Shown here: piece by piece, positions 43,469 to 51,162 of the stretch
Position numbering within the stretch: position 1 is the stretch's first letter
Layout of the letters: each line of letters begins with the position of its first letter
NCBI RefSeq assembly: GCF_050871315.1
Contig: NZ_JBJLRE010000008.1
Reading direction: 5' to 3' (one strand)
DNA length: 64,000 nucleotides
Source of the DNA: Kineococcus gynurae
GTDB taxonomy: Bacteria; Actinomycetota; Actinomycetes; Actinomycetales; Kineococcaceae
The notes under the pieces: model-generated
Told to the model about the DNA's origin: nothing
What the model saw: the letters and a program-made list of their open reading frames with translations, nothing else
Database searches by the model: none
Made by a program: the position numbers and the translations under genes

Positions 43469-44403
43469 CCGCACCCGCCCTGCCCACCGAGGCGCCGGCC
43501 ACCCCGCAGACCCGGGGCACCGCCCCGTGGCGACGGCAGGGCCGGGCTGCGCACGTGTTCCTGCTGCCATGGCTGGCGGGCCTGCTGCTCATCACCGCGG
43601 TCCCCCTGCTGGCCTCGCTGTACCTGTCCTTCACCGACTACGACCTGCTGAACGCCCCCAGCTGGACCGGGCTGGAGAACTACCAGCGGATGTGGGACGA
43701 CACCCGGTTCTGGGCCTCCGCGTCGGTGACCCTGCGCTACGTCCTGGTGTCGGTGCCGCTCCAGCTGGCGTTCGCCCTGCTGCTCGCGGTCCTGCTCGAC
43801 AAGGGGCTGAAGGGGCTCACCCTGTACCGCAGCGGGTACTACCTGCCCTCGCTGCTCGGCACCAGCGTGGCCGTCGCGATCCTCTGGCGGCAGCTGTTCG
43901 GGCACGACGGCCTGCTGAACTCCGGCCTCGCGGTGCTGGGCATCGAGGGGCAGAGCTGGCTGCAGAACCCGACGACCGCGCTGGGGACCCTGATCGTCCT
44001 CAACGTGTGGACGTTCGGCTCCCCGATGATCATCTTCCTGGCCGGGCTGCGGCAGATCCCCGAGGAGCTGTACGAGGCGGCCCGGGTGGACGGCGCGGGG
44101 AGGGTCCGGCAGTTCGCGTCGATCACCCTTCCCCTGCTGACCCCGATCATCTTCTTCAACCTGGTCCTGCAGACCATCGGCGCCTTCCAGACGTTCACCC
44201 AGGCCCACGTCATCTCGGGCGGGCGGGGCGGACCGCTGGACTCGACGCTCTTCTACACCCTGTACCTCTACCAGCAGGGGTTCCAGAACTTCAACATGGG
44301 TTACGCCTCGGCGATGGCCTGGGTGCTGCTGGTCGTCATCGGCGTCGTCACCGCACTGCACTTCACCCTGTCGAAGTACTGGGTCTTCTACGGAGACAAA
44401 TGA
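43465..44403 (+). CDS. CUT1 sugar ABC transporter permease 1 (MalF type)
   Basis: 312-residue inner-membrane permease with six hydrophobic segments and the EAA loop EELYEAARVDGAGRVRQFASITLPLLTPI. N-terminal motif LPWLAGLLLITAVPLLASLYLSFTDYD is typical of UgpA/MalF. GTG overlaps the binding-protein stop; the next permease starts inside this gene's stop. No ATPase gene occurs in the cluster, so a shared MsmK/MalK-like ATPase elsewhere must energise it. Confidence 0.92.
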   Translation: MTAPALPTEAPATPQTRGTAPWRRQGRAAHVFLLPWLAGLLLITAVPLLASLYLSFTDYDLLNAPSWTGLENYQRMWDDTRFWASASVTLRYVLVSVPLQLAFALLLAVLLDKGLKGLTLYRSGYYLPSLLGTSVAVAILWRQLFGHDGLLNSGLAVLGIEGQSWLQNPTTALGTLIVLNVWTFGSPMIIFLAGLRQIPEELYEAARVDGAGRVRQFASITLPLLTPIIFFNLVLQTIGAFQTFTQAHVISGGRGGPLDSTLFYTLYLYQQGFQNFNMGYASAMAWVLLVVIGVVTALHFTLSKYWVFYGDK

Positions 44404-45299
44404 TGGCCACCACCACCGAACCCGTGACCGGCACCGAGACCCGCAGCACGAGCACCCCGGTCCAGCGACCCCCGCGCCGCTCCAGCGGCCTGCTCAAGCA
44501 CGTCGGCCTCGTCGCCTTCCTGCTGCTGATGATCTACCCGCTGATCTGGATGATCGTCAGCTCCTTCAAGCCGGGCAACATCGTCCTGACCCAGCCCGGC
44601 CTCATCCCGAGCGAGGTGACGTTCGACAACTACCGGGACGGGTGGAACGCCCTCGGGCGTCCGTTCTCCTGGTTCTTCGTCAACTCGCTCATGGTCACCG
44701 TCGGGTCGATCGTGGGCAACCTCATCTCCTGCTCGCTGGCCGCCTACGCGCTGGCCCGGCTGGAGTTCCGCGCCCGCAAGCTCTACTTCGGGATCACGCT
44801 CGCCTCGGTCATGCTGCCGCTGCACGTGCTCGTCGTGCCGCAGTACATCTTCTTCTCGCAGCTGGACCTCCTCAACACCTACTACCCGCTGCTGATCCCG
44901 AAGTTCCTGGCGACCGACGCGTTCTTCACCTTCCTCATGGTCCAGTTCATCCGGACCATCCCCCGCGAGCTGGACCAGGCGGCGTCGGTCGACGGTGCCG
45001 GGCCCTTCCGGATCTTCTGGTCGGTGATCCTGCCGCTGATGAAGCCGGCGCTGGTCACCACCACCGTCTTCACCTTCATCTGGACCTGGAACGACTTCTT
45101 CACCCCGCTGATCTACCTGACCTCGACCGACGTCTACACCGTGCCGGTGGCCCTGAACACCATGGTCAACGCCGAGACCCAGAGTGGAGTTGGACCCTTG
45201 TTCGCCATGAGCCTGCTGTCGCTCGTGCCCGTCCTCATCTTCTTCGCCGTCGCCCAGAAGTACCTGATCCGCGGCATCGCCACCACGGGGCTCAAGTGA
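44400..45299 (+). CDS. CUT1 sugar ABC transporter permease 2 (MalG type)
   Basis: 299-residue partner permease, with about six helices and the EAA loop ELDQAASVDGAGPFRIFWSVILPLMKP. N-terminal YPLIWMIVSSFK is typical of the UgpE/MalG half. Two consecutive ATGs (44400, 44403) are possible starts; the first overlaps the upstream TGA. Its stop overlaps the GTG of the GHL6-like gene, so import and cleavage are translationally linked. Confidence 0.92.
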   Translation: MMATTTEPVTGTETRSTSTPVQRPPRRSSGLLKHVGLVAFLLLMIYPLIWMIVSSFKPGNIVLTQPGLIPSEVTFDNYRDGWNALGRPFSWFFVNSLMVTVGSIVGNLISCSLAAYALARLEFRARKLYFGITLASVMLPLHVLVVPQYIFFSQLDLLNTYYPLLIPKFLATDAFFTFLMVQFIRTIPRELDQAASVDGAGPFRIFWSVILPLMKPALVTTTVFTFIWTWNDFFTPLIYLTSTDVYTVPVALNTMVNAETQSGVGPLFAMSLLSLVPVLIFFAVAQKYLIRGIATTGLK

Positions 45300-47470
45300 C
45301 CGCGGTGGACCCGGCGCTCCGGGACACCACGTCGACCTGGTGGAGCCGGGCGACCCGCTGGACGCAGCTGACCTTCACCGAGGACGACCCGCAGAACCTC
45401 GACCTCGACTTCTGGACCGACGTGATGCGGCGCAGCCGGTCCAACGCGCTGTGCATCAGCGCGGGCGGGTACATGGCCTTCTACCCCACGTCGATCCCGT
45501 ACCACTACCGCAGCGCCCAGCTCGGTGACACCGACCCCTTCGGCGCCTTCGTCGACATCTCCCGCTCGCTCGACATGGCGGTGATGGCCCGGGTCGACCC
45601 GCACGCCATCCACGCCGACGCCCTCGCCGCCCACCCGGAGTGGGCGGCCCTGGACGAGCACGGCGAACCGGTCGAGCACTGGGCCTTCCCGGGCATCTAC
45701 GTCACCTGCCCCTTCGGGCCCTACAACCGCGAGTTCACCACCGAGGTGGCCCGCGAGATCGTCCGTGACTACGACGTGGACGCGATCTTCGCCAACCGCT
45801 GGCAGGGGCACGGCATCTCCTACTCCGAGGCGGCCGAGCGGGCGTTCTTCGACGACACCGGCCTGGCCCTGCCCCGCGGGGCGCGCGACCCCGACGACCC
45901 GGCCTGGCGCGCCTACCCCGGCTGGCGGCGCCAGCAGCTCTCGGAGCTCGTGGGGATCTGGGACCGGGCGGTCAAGGACCTCAAGCCGCACGTCGCCTTC
46001 ATCCCCAATCTCGGCTCGGTCGCGGTGCAGGACCTCGAGCGCGGGCTGGTCGAGGAGCACTACCCGATGCTCTTCATCGACCGGCAGGGTCGGCACGGCG
46101 ACGAGGCCCCCTGGTCGGCCGGTCGCAACGGCAAACGCAGCCGCAGCGTGTTCCGCGACCGGCCGGTCGGGCTGATCACCTCGGTGGGCCCGGAGAACCC
46201 CACCCACCGCTGGAAGGACTCGGTGATCTCCGGGGCGGAGATGCAGACCTGGATCGTCGACGGGTTCGCCCAGGGGGCGCTGCCCTGGTTCACCAAGTTC
46301 AAGGGCGAGATCCACGACACCCGCTGGGTCCAGCCGGTGGTCGACGCGTTCACCCTGCACGACCGGGTCGAGCCGGTGCTGTCCCGGGCGAAGATCACCG
46401 CCGACGTCGCGGTCCTCGACCCGACGCGGCACGTCGCCGCCCGGGCCGGGCAGCCGGTGGAGTCGCTCTACGCGGACAACGACGCGCACGGTCACGGCGT
46501 CTACCAGGTGCTGGTCGAGGCCGGGATCCCCTTCGAGTTCGTCAACGACGGCCGCATCCTGGACGAGGACCTGGACCGCTTCAAGGTCCTCGTGGTGGGC
46601 AACGCCGAGCTCCTGGACGACGAGGACTGCGCCCGCATCGACGCCTGGGTCCGCCGGGGCGGGTCGCTGGTGACGACGTTCGAGACGTCCCTCGCCGACG
46701 GACGCGGACGGCGCCGCACCGACTTCGGTCTCGCCGACGTCATGGGCGTGCACCTGACCTCGCCCGCCCGGGGTCCGGTCAAGAACAACTACGTCGCGCT
46801 GACCGGCCCCGAGCACCCGTTGCACGCGCCCTTCCGTGGGGCGCAGCGCATCGTCGGGGGCACCGGGATCGTCGGGGTCCGCGCCGAGGACGGCGTGGAC
46901 GGGGTCGCGGTCCCGTTCCGGTTCGTCCCGGACTACCCGGATCTGCCCATGGAGGAGGTCTACGCTCGCGAGACGCCGCGCGACCCGGCCGTGGTGACCC
47001 GGGAGGTCCCCGGCGGGGGCCGGACCGTCTACGTGGCGTTCAACCTGGGCGCCCTGTTCTGGGAGACGTTGCAACCCGACCACCGCGACCTGCTCGCCCG
47101 GGCGGTGACCTGGGCCCTCGGCGGCGACGGGGTGGCCCGGATCAGCGGGCCGGGACTGGTCGACATCGCGGTGCACGAGAACCGGAACGGCGACGTCGTC
47201 GTGGAGACCTCGGTCGCCCTGGTCAACCTCACCAACCCGTTCACGATGCGTGGGGTCATGCGGGAGACCCTGGCCGTCGGTCCGCACTCGGTCTCGATCG
47301 CGGTGCCGGAGGGACGCGAGGTGCAGGCCGTGAGCCTGCTCGTGTCGGGGACCGCGGTCGCGGCCACCGTCGACGAGGGCCGGCTGGACATCCTGCTGCC
47401 CTCGATCTCGCTCCTGGAGGTGGTGCACGTGACGTGGGCGCCGCGCACCCGGACGGGAGCCTCTCGATGA
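45296..47470 (+). CDS. Putative glycoside hydrolase, GHL6-like with trimerisation-type domain (paralogue B)
   Basis: 724-residue paralogue of the protein at 39063-41117, with the same domain order: TIM-barrel-like half (about 10-330, with ALCISAGGYMAFYP, MARVDPHAI and YDVDAIFANRW) and a beta-galactosidase trimerisation-like Rossmann domain (VLVEAGIPFEFVND ... LVVGNAELLDDEDC, about 400-560). The cysteine cluster of paralogue A is absent, replaced by SYSEAAERAFF. A beta-rich C-terminal segment follows. No signal peptide. Overlaps on both sides tie it to the sugar permease and hydroxypyruvate isomerase genes. Probably cleaves or rearranges the imported compound. Confidence 0.72.
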   Translation: MTAVDPALRDTTSTWWSRATRWTQLTFTEDDPQNLDLDFWTDVMRRSRSNALCISAGGYMAFYPTSIPYHYRSAQLGDTDPFGAFVDISRSLDMAVMARVDPHAIHADALAAHPEWAALDEHGEPVEHWAFPGIYVTCPFGPYNREFTTEVAREIVRDYDVDAIFANRWQGHGISYSEAAERAFFDDTGLALPRGARDPDDPAWRAYPGWRRQQLSELVGIWDRAVKDLKPHVAFIPNLGSVAVQDLERGLVEEHYPMLFIDRQGRHGDEAPWSAGRNGKRSRSVFRDRPVGLITSVGPENPTHRWKDSVISGAEMQTWIVDGFAQGALPWFTKFKGEIHDTRWVQPVVDAFTLHDRVEPVLSRAKITADVAVLDPTRHVAARAGQPVESLYADNDAHGHGVYQVLVEAGIPFEFVNDGRILDEDLDRFKVLVVGNAELLDDEDCARIDAWVRRGGSLVTTFETSLADGRGRRRTDFGLADVMGVHLTSPARGPVKNNYVALTGPEHPLHAPFRGAQRIVGGTGIVGVRAEDGVDGVAVPFRFVPDYPDLPMEEVYARETPRDPAVVTREVPGGGRTVYVAFNLGALFWETLQPDHRDLLARAVTWALGGDGVARISGPGLVDIAVHENRNGDVVVETSVALVNLTNPFTMRGVMRETLAVGPHSVSIAVPEGREVQAVSLLVSGTAVAATVDEGRLDILLPSISLLEVVHVTWAPRTRTGASR

Positions 47471-48231
47471 GGTTCAGCGCCAACCTGACGATGCTCTACC
47501 CCGAGCTGCCCTTCCTCGACCGGTTCGCGGCGGCCGCGGCCGACGGGTTCACCGGGGTGGAGTTCGTCGAGGCGCCCGGGGTCGACGACGAGGCGGTGGC
47601 CCGGGCCCTGGACGACCACGGCCTCGCCCTCGCCCTCGTCAACACCTGGTCCGGGGACTGGGCGGCGGGCGAACGGGGGGTCGCCGCGCACCCCGACCGC
47701 ATCGAGGAGTACCGGGCCACGCTGCCCGCCGCCGTGGCCCGGGCCCGGCGGTGGGGGGTGCCGACCGTGAACGTCCTGGCCGGCAAGGACCCCGGCGACG
47801 CCGGTCCCGACGAACTGTTCACGACGCTGGTGGGCAACCTCCGGGCGACCGTGGAGGCGTTCGCGGGCACGGGGACCACGGTCGTCCTGGAGGCGGTGAA
47901 CGATCGGGACGTCCCCGGTTTCGTCGTCCCCACCATGGCCGCCGCGGAACTGGTCCGGGCCGAGGTGGGCGGCGGGCTGGGCCTGCAGTTCGACGTCTAC
48001 CACGCGCAGGTGCTGCGCGGGGACCTGCTGAACACCTACCGACGGCACGCCGAGCACGTCCGGCACGTGCAGATCGCCGACCACCCCGGGCGGCACGAAC
48101 CGGGGACCGGGGAGATCCGGTTCGAGTTCCTGCTCCCCGCCCTGGTCGAGGCGGGCTACACGGGGTGGATCGGGGCCGAGTACGTCCCGGCGGCGCCCGA
48201 GGGGGCGGCGTGGCTGAAGCGGTTCGCCTGA
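47467..48231 (+). CDS. hyi: Hydroxypyruvate isomerase
   Basis: Interconverts hydroxypyruvate and tartronate semialdehyde. The 254-residue AP-endonuclease-2-like TIM barrel closely follows E. coli Hyi: FSANLTMLY at the start, DWAAGERGVAAHPDR, LEAVNDRDVPGF with the metal-binding Glu, LQFDVYHAQ, HVQIADHPGRHEPGTGEI and WIGAEY. The neighbouring tartronate semialdehyde reductase and glycerate kinase support Hyi rather than the related 2-oxo-tetronate isomerase (OtnI), which remains possible. ATG by ATGA overlap. Confidence 0.88.
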   Translation: MRFSANLTMLYPELPFLDRFAAAAADGFTGVEFVEAPGVDDEAVARALDDHGLALALVNTWSGDWAAGERGVAAHPDRIEEYRATLPAAVARARRWGVPTVNVLAGKDPGDAGPDELFTTLVGNLRATVEAFAGTGTTVVLEAVNDRDVPGFVVPTMAAAELVRAEVGGGLGLQFDVYHAQVLRGDLLNTYRRHAEHVRHVQIADHPGRHEPGTGEIRFEFLLPALVEAGYTGWIGAEYVPAAPEGAAWLKRFA

Positions 48232-49076
48232 TCCGGCTGGAGGTCGGCGGCACCTGGACCGCGGAGCAGGAGGCCGAGGTCCGGGCCGTCGCCGGCGGCC
48301 TCGCCGTCGAGTTCACCGGGGTTCCCGGCCCGGCCCGGGCCTGGGCGGGGGCGGAGCTGCGGTGGGTGCACAGCTGGGCGGCGGGGGTCGACGGCCTCAC
48401 CGGGTGGCGGGAAGCGACCGTGGTGACCTCGGCCAAGGGCAACGGGGCGGTGCCGTTGGCCGAGCACGCGATGCTGCTCACCCTGATGCTCGACCGGGAC
48501 GCAGCGCGTTGGGCGGCCGCCCAGGCCGGACGCCGCTGGGAGCGGCGGACCCACTCGGAACTGCTGGGCCGCACGATGGGCATCCTCGGTCTCGGCCGGG
48601 CCGGACGCGAGCTGCGGACCCGGGCCGAGGCGTTCGGGATGCCCGTGGTCGCCTTGCGCCGCGACCACTCCCCCGCCGACCTCGACGCGTTCTGCACGGC
48701 CAGCGACGTCCTCGTCGTCTGCGCCCCGCTGACCGACGAGACGCGCGGGATGCTCGGGGACCGGCAGTTCGACCAGCTCGGCCCCACCGGGCACTACGTG
48801 TGCGTGTCCCGCGGCGGGATCGCCGACGACGCGGCGCTGCTCCGCGCCCTGCAGGAGAACCGGATCGCCGGAGCGGGACTCGACGCCCACGCCGTCGAAC
48901 CCCTCCCGGAGGACTCCCCGTTCTGGGACCTGCCCAACGTGATCGTCACGCCGCACAACGGCGCCACCACCCCGGGTACCGCGCGACGGGGGTTCGAGAT
49001 CTTCCTGGGGAACCTCGGCCGGTTCATCCGGGGCGAGGGGCTGGAGCACCGGGTGGACGTCGAGGCGGGGTACTGA
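48210..49076 (+). CDS. D-2-hydroxyacid dehydrogenase family protein
   Basis: 288-residue NAD(P)-dependent dehydrogenase. It has a short N-terminal substrate domain, GILGLGRAGRELRTRA as the nucleotide site, VSRGGIADDAAL with the catalytic Arg region, then EPLPEDSPFWDLPNVIVTPHNG carrying the Glu and His. In this context it may interconvert hydroxypyruvate and glycerate, or oxidise the released aglycone or acid. GTG at 48210 overlaps the hyi gene by 22 bases; the protein is slightly shorter than the 310-330 usual for the family. Last gene of the rightward arm. Confidence 0.85.
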   Translation: MAEAVRLIRLEVGGTWTAEQEAEVRAVAGGLAVEFTGVPGPARAWAGAELRWVHSWAAGVDGLTGWREATVVTSAKGNGAVPLAEHAMLLTLMLDRDAARWAAAQAGRRWERRTHSELLGRTMGILGLGRAGRELRTRAEAFGMPVVALRRDHSPADLDAFCTASDVLVVCAPLTDETRGMLGDRQFDQLGPTGHYVCVSRGGIADDAALLRALQENRIAGAGLDAHAVEPLPEDSPFWDLPNVIVTPHNGATTPGTARRGFEIFLGNLGRFIRGEGLEHRVDVEAGY

Positions 49077-49081
49077 TGCGA

Positions 49082-49102
49082 CGGTCGGGCGCTGCCCGGC
49101 CG
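49082..49102 (+). terminator. Hairpin after the rightward catabolic operon
   Basis: CGGTCGGGC pairs with GCCCGGCCG (one G-T pair) over a 3-base loop, six bases after the dehydrogenase stop. No U-tract. Confidence 0.5.
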
Positions 49103-49137
49103 GGTCGTGTTCACGCTCACCTGGCAGTCTGCCCCGC

Positions 49138-49914
49138 ATGGGTGAAAGATCGGGCGACGACGAGGCGGCGCGTCACTTCCCGGTCGCAGCACATCCCGGG
49201 GGTGCGGGCCGCGAGGTGGCGGCGCGGATGTCTCGGCAGGCCCGCCGAGACACTGCGCCGGAAGTCGCGGTGCGTCGCCTGCTTCACGCGGCCGGGTTGC
49301 GTTACCGCGTCACTCATCCCGTGCCAGGGCGGCCGAGACGGAGCATCGACGTCGCCTTCACCCGCGCTCGCGTGGCGGTATTCATCGACGGCTGCTTCTG
49401 GCACGACTGCCCGGAGCACGGGACCCGCCCCAAGAACAACTCCGCCTGGTGGGTCGAGAAGTTGCGACAGAACAAGGCCCGCGACCTGGACACGGACGAG
49501 GTTCTCGCCCGGGCAGGATGGCGTGTCCTCCGGTTCTGGGAGCACGAGCAACCGGACAGGGTGGCCGCGATCATCGTTGCCGAGGTGCGTACCGGCTTGA
49601 GGGACGACCCCGCCGCGGGCTCAGAAGGGAGCCATCTCCCCGCCACCCCACCTCGCCGCGACAGCTGCGGCCCGTCCGTTCCGGCGTCGGTGCGCGGCAC
49701 GCGACTCGAAGACGTACAACGTCTTCTGCCGGTGATGCCGGCGGCAGGAAGCGTGCAGGTTCGACCGGACCGTCCGCCCGCCCTCCTCGAACGGGACCCG
49801 GTGGTCGAGGTCGCAATCGATCGCGGGCACCAGGCAGCCCGGCGTGGTGCACGTCTTGTCCCTCGCCTGCACGAAACGACGCAACGCGGCGCCGGGACGG
49901 TAGACCCGAGGTGA
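49138..49914 (+). CDS. vsr: Very short patch repair (Vsr)-type endonuclease with extended C-terminus
   Basis: Vsr-family PD-(D/E)XK endonuclease that nicks at T:G mismatches. The recognisable domain is residues about 30-155: MSRQARRDTAPEVAVRRLL, SIDVAFTRARVAVFIDGCFWHDCPEHG with the catalytic Asp and zinc-type Cys/His, and AGWRVLRFWEHE. The final 85 or so residues have no Vsr counterpart and run antisense through the 3' end of the HNH gene, overlapping it by 294 bases. The original stop may have been lost. No DNA methyltransferase gene is adjacent. A CAnnnT box (CAGTCT, 49125-49130) seven bases before the ATG supports this start. Confidence 0.78.
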   Translation: MGERSGDDEAARHFPVAAHPGGAGREVAARMSRQARRDTAPEVAVRRLLHAAGLRYRVTHPVPGRPRRSIDVAFTRARVAVFIDGCFWHDCPEHGTRPKNNSAWWVEKLRQNKARDLDTDEVLARAGWRVLRFWEHEQPDRVAAIIVAEVRTGLRDDPAAGSEGSHLPATPPRRDSCGPSVPASVRGTRLEDVQRLLPVMPAAGSVQVRPDRPPALLERDPVVEVAIDRGHQAARRGARLVPRLHETTQRGAGTVDPR

Positions 49915-51060
49915 CACGTCCAGAACGTCGCCCGACACCGGGTCGGTGAGGACTCTTCGCCAGTCCCCGTCGGCGGCCAGGGCGCGGGCCAGCGCGGCGG
50001 GGACCGGACCGATCCCGGCGACCTCACCCGGTTCGTCGTCCAGACCCAGCAACGTCCGCGCGGCGATCGTGACGTGGACGGTGGTGCTGGAGGCGGGGCG
50101 GTGGGTCCGGACGTGCGTCACCGGGTTCACCTCACCGGGCTCCGCCGGCGTGGTGGGGTCGGAGAAGGCGGGGACGCCGTCGCGCATCGCGGTGGTGAGA
50201 ACGTCGGTGAACACGTCGGCGCGGCGCTGCTGATGGGTCCGCTCATCGCGGGTCCCGGCGATGCGGGCGTGGTCGGCGGCCGCGTCCGCAGCACTGGTGA
50301 GCCAGCGGTCGAACCTGAGGGCGACGTCCTTGCCGACCAGGGCCGTGAGGTGCGCGGAGAGACCGGAGTCCTCACCCGTGTCGCAGAGGTCGACGCTGAC
50401 GTGACGGTTCACGTCCGCGACCCGGACCGCGACCGGGACGTGGTCGGGGGTGAGCCGGCGGATGACCTTGGTGCAGTGCCGGGTCAACTGCTGCGGGGTG
50501 GGGCGGGCCTGCTCGATGTAGGCCAGCGCGCTGCGGGTGAGTTCAGCCCGGGCGGCAGCCAGCGCGTCACCGTCGAGGACGGGTTCCCCGAACGCGCCCA
50601 CCCGCACCCCGTCGGAACCCTCGACGGGGACGAGCGTGGCTTCTCGGACGGCGAGGCGGTCGTGGGCGCGGCGGATCACCGCGCGGTGGGTGAACGTGAT
50701 GTTCCCGGACCGGTACGCGTCGTGCAGGACCGGGTCCTGGAGAGCGTCCTCCGCGTCGCCGACCTGCCCCACGGCTTGCAGGTGGGACAGGTGCCGCGCC
50801 TCCGCGAGGATCATCGCCGCCACCTCGGCGACCAGATGGTCGAGCAGTTCGGGGGTGAGTTCCTCCCCGTCGCGGGTGCAACCGAGGTCGCGGGCGCGGA
50901 CCACATCGGGGTGCTCGCGGCGGACCCAGTCCAGCAGCGCGATCACGGCGTCGATGGCCAGGGCGTGACCGGCGGAACGGACGCGTTCGGAGGAGACCAG
51001 CAGGGCCGACACGGCATCGCGCGACGGCGCCCACACCTGTTCCACGACCTCCGCAACCAT
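49621..51060 (-). CDS. DUF222 / HNH endonuclease domain protein (13E12-like)
   Basis: 479-residue protein common in actinomycetes. A helical DUF222 region (about 30-330) precedes a C-terminal HNH nuclease domain (about 395-450: CTTPGCLVPAIDCDLDHRVPF ... HASCRRHHRQK) with the Cys-x4-Cys knuckle and HNH histidines. It resembles mycobacterial REP13E12-family proteins, but I see no element ends or repeats here, so mobility is unproven. Excellent promoter directly upstream, leaderless ATG. Its 3' end overlaps the vsr reading frame. Confidence 0.87.
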   Translation of the reverse strand: MVAEVVEQVWAPSRDAVSALLVSSERVRSAGHALAIDAVIALLDWVRREHPDVVRARDLGCTRDGEELTPELLDHLVAEVAAMILAEARHLSHLQAVGQVGDAEDALQDPVLHDAYRSGNITFTHRAVIRRAHDRLAVREATLVPVEGSDGVRVGAFGEPVLDGDALAAARAELTRSALAYIEQARPTPQQLTRHCTKVIRRLTPDHVPVAVRVADVNRHVSVDLCDTGEDSGLSAHLTALVGKDVALRFDRWLTSAADAAADHARIAGTRDERTHQQRRADVFTDVLTTAMRDGVPAFSDPTTPAEPGEVNPVTHVRTHRPASSTTVHVTIAARTLLGLDDEPGEVAGIGPVPAALARALAADGDWRRVLTDPVSGDVLDVSPRVYRPGAALRRFVQARDKTCTTPGCLVPAIDCDLDHRVPFEEGGRTVRSNLHASCRRHHRQKTLYVFESRAAHRRRNGRAAAVAARWGGGEMAPF

Positions 51061-51066
51061 GTCCGA

Positions 51067-51095
51067 ATTCTACTCGAACACTCCGCGGTGATCAA
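51067..51095 (-). promoter_or_regulatory. Promoter of the HNH gene, leaderless
   Basis: On the minus strand TTGATC (51095-51090) and TAGAAT (51072-51067) are 17 bases apart. Six bases then separate the -10 from the ATG at 51060, so transcription should begin at the start codon. Confidence 0.65.
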
Positions 51096-51162
51096 GCTCC
51101 GATCGCTCTGAAGCCGTTGCTGCACAACGGGTTATGACCAGCGTGACCGGCCGCGACCCACG

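Noticed and set aside
45134..47428. 764-codon minus-strand frame opposite the second GHL6-like gene
   Set aside because: Shadow of the real gene; composition typical of antisense high-GC frames.
45296..48231. Cluster as the known erythronate/threonate (Otn/Ltn) pathway
   Set aside because: The isomerase could be OtnI, but the reductase and kinase match GarR/GlxR and GlxK, and OtnK/OtnC-type genes are missing.
49621..51060. DUF222/HNH gene as a mobile element
   Set aside because: REP13E12-like proteins can be mobile, but no terminal repeats, integrase or target duplication is visible here.
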